DNA of 64,000 bases from positions 163,137,780 to 163,201,779 of the forward strand of contig OY720633.1 in NCBI GenBank assembly GCA_963169105.1, written 5' to 3'. Each line of letters begins with the position of its first letter. Positions within the stretch are counted from its first letter, which is position 1. A program made the position numbers and the translations under genes. Below the pieces are notes generated by a model. It was given only the letters and a program-made list of their open reading frames with translations, searched no databases and was not told the DNA's origin. Origin of the DNA: Ceriagrion tenellum. Taxonomy: Eukaryota > Arthropoda > Insecta > Odonata > Coenagrionidae. Shown here one piece after another: positions 61,835 through 64,000 of this stretch.

Positions 61835-62169
61835 TTCATTAGTTGCCGCAAACATGTCGTTTCGCTGGAGCGAATCTGCGTATCTTTACGCTGAATTTTC
61901 GACTACGTTTTCATTACCAGAAAATGTGCACAACTTTTAGACATCCTCAAACTATCGAAGTATTCTTTGGGATCTTCTAATGCTAATTTCTTCAGAAGAC
62001 AAGTCGTAGTACCTAGTTCATCTCTTCTATTAATCCATTTTCGTATCCATAGCTTTTTTTTCTCTATCACACAAATTTCTTCATCCACCTCTTCCAAAAT
62101 AGCCATTACCATAAGCCTTATCAGCTTATTCACTTTATTGCGTTGCAGCCCCTTCATCTTACAAAACAC
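61835..62169 (-). pseudogene. N-terminal fragment of a Harbinger/HARBI1-type nuclease
   Basis: On the minus strand: KKKLWIRKWINRRDELGTTT, CLLKKLALEDPKEYFDSLRM, SKSCAHFL. This is the HARBI1/PIF-Harbinger N-terminal signature ('W-+-WI-RR---GA---LL-EL-LED---Y--FLRM'). After a stop at 61903-61905 the frame resumes with KIQRKDTQIRSS ('I-+KDT-MR-AI'), confirming the family and showing a nonsense mutation. The DDE nuclease domain that should follow is absent. It is a truncated relic of a PIF/Harbinger DNA transposon, or less likely an exon of a domesticated HARBI1-like gene. Confidence 0.7.
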
Positions 62170-63685
62170 GACTCACTTGTCAACTGTACTCGACCGTGGT
62201 GCGAATGATATTTGGAGGGTAGCAAGTATTTTAGCGACTAAAATACTCTCCACTAAACTAAATTACTAGCCTAGGGTGAATCAGGCTTAATTGATTATTT
62301 CCCCTTGAGCTGGCGTCAGTTTATCGGAGCTATTGTTGTAGAAGCCCTTCCCCATAATTTTCCCCGCCGACCGGAGCAACAATAAATGTACGCTACTGGT
62401 CGTAGTGCAGGGTTACAACGTGACAAATTTTAATCTCCCACTACCAACCTAACATATTCGGCTGGGCATGTTACAGCGCCTAAATAAAAACACCAAAAAA
62501 AGATTACATCTAAGCAGGGAATATATTTCAAGCAAACCACTCATATTTCTTTAGTCATAATGCAGACCATATTCCAATTATATTTTGAAAATCAATCAAT
62601 TTTTCAAAGTAAGAAGTAATTTTAGTAATACTTATGGTACAAAAATGTTGTTTCTAATTATAAGTTTTACAAATATACATAAATATGAATAAAAACTGAT
62701 GTCTTATAAGAATCGTAGGCAAACAAAACAGAGAGGACAAAACATTACAAGCCGTCTTCGTCCGTCGTTGGAGGCTTTCAAGCGCAGTTATTGTATTATG
62801 GGTGTAATAATGTCTTACCAAATCTATTTTCAATGAACATTAAGGTCACTTTGGATGATTCGTTGACTTTTTCAGCTTTTGCGATTCATAAACTCCATAA
62901 TCACCATTAAGTTTAGTATTTCTCTACGGCTCGCTTGCCAAACATGGCGCGCCGATGACTTGTCTCTGGTATGCCAGCTAAGTGCTTGCCAAAATTACCA
63001 TAAAATTTTAGAGAGCACTTTTCAGTGGTGGAGAGGGTTCCAGCGTTTGTAAGCCTTTCTGCTTCTGTAATAACAAAGTAAACTTCTCCATGGTCTACAA
63101 AACTGCTGCACACATTTATATGATAGTTAAAATCAAATATTAAGATATCAAACAGCATGTCTCAAAAAATTATGGTCGGCACGTGAAAAAATCTTGAGTT
63201 GTATATTTAAACGATTTAGGTAAGTACTCTGAACCTCTGCCCAAAGGTACTAACAATATACGCGTATGCTTTTCCTCTTGATTATCCACATGTTGAAAAT
63301 CCAGTAGAAACAGGCTAAAATATTGGCGAAATAGCAAAACAGTAATAAATATGTGAAGTAAATCATTTTATAGAAATTAATGTTTTTTGATGCCAACGAT
63401 AACAATATATGTGACTATAGGTTAACAAAATAATATGTAAATAAATACGTAAATGTCAAAGATTTGGTTGTATGAATTTTCCTTGAAGCACGTAGCAGGC
63501 TGTTTCCCTTGTGTTAGATATATTTTTAAAAATGCACACACCCGTGCCATGTGTCAGCGGAGAACGTACATTGGAGCTTGCTTGCCATCTATTGGCGCAC
63601 ATCTGAATCACAACGATTAGCAACCGAATCATATGTATGTACGCGTAGCCTTTTATATAGTACATTATTCTTCTCAGAACTCATT
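62170..63685. other. No recognised feature
   Basis: AT-rich with a slightly GC-richer patch at 62290-62410. No repeat or coding motif recognised. Confidence 0.4.
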
Positions 63686-63689
63686 TTCT

Positions 63690-64000
63690 GTACGGCGGAA
63701 TCGGCCCAAAGAGCCCTCGCCAGCCACCGTTCGTCCTTCCTCGGAGTCCATCGCGTCCACTTCTCCCCACATCTTTTGCCAAGGCAACACACCAAAGCGC
63801 ACCGATGCCCTCTATCATTCCCACACCCCACCCTGGCGTCGCCTCACTCCCTCCCCACACCAATCGACCTCACCGCCATCCCACTTCCTCAGTGGCCGGG
63901 GGGAGAGTGAGAGAAAGGCCATCTCCCCAGTTCCGGCGCAGATCTGGGTCCCCTTCGGGGGGACGCCACCGAGACCCATTCATCACCTTCAGCGCAGGAA
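63690..64000. other. GC-rich pyrimidine-skewed island running off the window
   Basis: CpG-rich, then C/T-rich on +, then a short hairpin GTCCCC-TTCGG-GGGGAC around 63948-63964. The window ends inside it, so extent and identity cannot be judged. Confidence 0.4.

Noticed and set aside
1..64000. CRISPR arrays, tRNA genes, bacterial operons
   Set aside because: No regularly spaced direct repeats of CRISPR type, no cloverleaf with B box, and no bacterial gene organisation were seen.

Overview
The window looks like non-coding, transposon-littered nuclear DNA from a metazoan, most likely an arthropod (insect-like) with a large genome. The evidence is an AT-rich background, no dense co-oriented ORFs or ribosome-binding sites, and remnants of mariner-like, pogo-like, piggyBac-like, Harbinger-like and several non-LTR elements of the kinds common in insects. 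I found no host protein-coding gene I can defend, no tRNA, no intact rRNA and no CRISPR array. Species cannot be named from this sequence alone.

Layout. 0.5-0.7 kb: C-terminal scrap of a pogo/Tigger-like transposase. 0.75-0.9 kb: foldback repeat carrying hammerhead-ribozyme-like motifs. 2.1-3.06 kb: the best-preserved ORF, a mariner/Tc1-superfamily transposase with a DD41D catalytic spacing and a probable 3' terminal repeat. 4.8-5.0 kb: another hammerhead-like motif, bracketed by 18-bp direct repeats. 5.35-5.85 and 26.65-27.16 kb: two decayed copies of one LINE family. 6.96-7.13 kb: second foldback with hammerhead-like motifs. 13.7-14.3 kb: 3' end of an RTE-like LINE. 31.35-31.56 kb: SINE-like repeat with a 5S-rRNA-derived head. 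35.1-37.0 kb: probable piggyBac remnants. 37.3-39.4 kb: a nested pair, an RTE-like LINE on + split by a CR1/Jockey-like LINE on -, with (AG)n at both junctions. 46.0-47.3 kb: diverged tandem duplication whose second copy holds a ~190-bp palindrome between 13-bp target-site-like duplications. 50.0-50.3 kb: small terminal-inverted-repeat element. 57.1-57.6 kb: another LINE 3' end on -. 61.8-62.2 kb: N-terminal fragment of a Harbinger/HARBI1-type protein on -. Between these lie long AT-rich stretches and about a dozen GC-rich, strongly pyrimidine/purine-skewed islands.

How parts relate. The most interesting theme is a recurring motif, CTGANGA plus one base, a short stem, GAAAC and a small self-complementary segment. 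It matches the minimal hammerhead-ribozyme variants reported in Penelope-like retroelements. It occurs at five places. At three of them two copies point outward from the arms of a palindrome, so a transcript of either strand would carry one. No reverse transcriptase of Penelope type is present here, so these are presumably non-autonomous or orphan copies.

Limits: all similarity calls are from reading motifs by eye, without any search; element boundaries are approximate unless a repeat fixes them.
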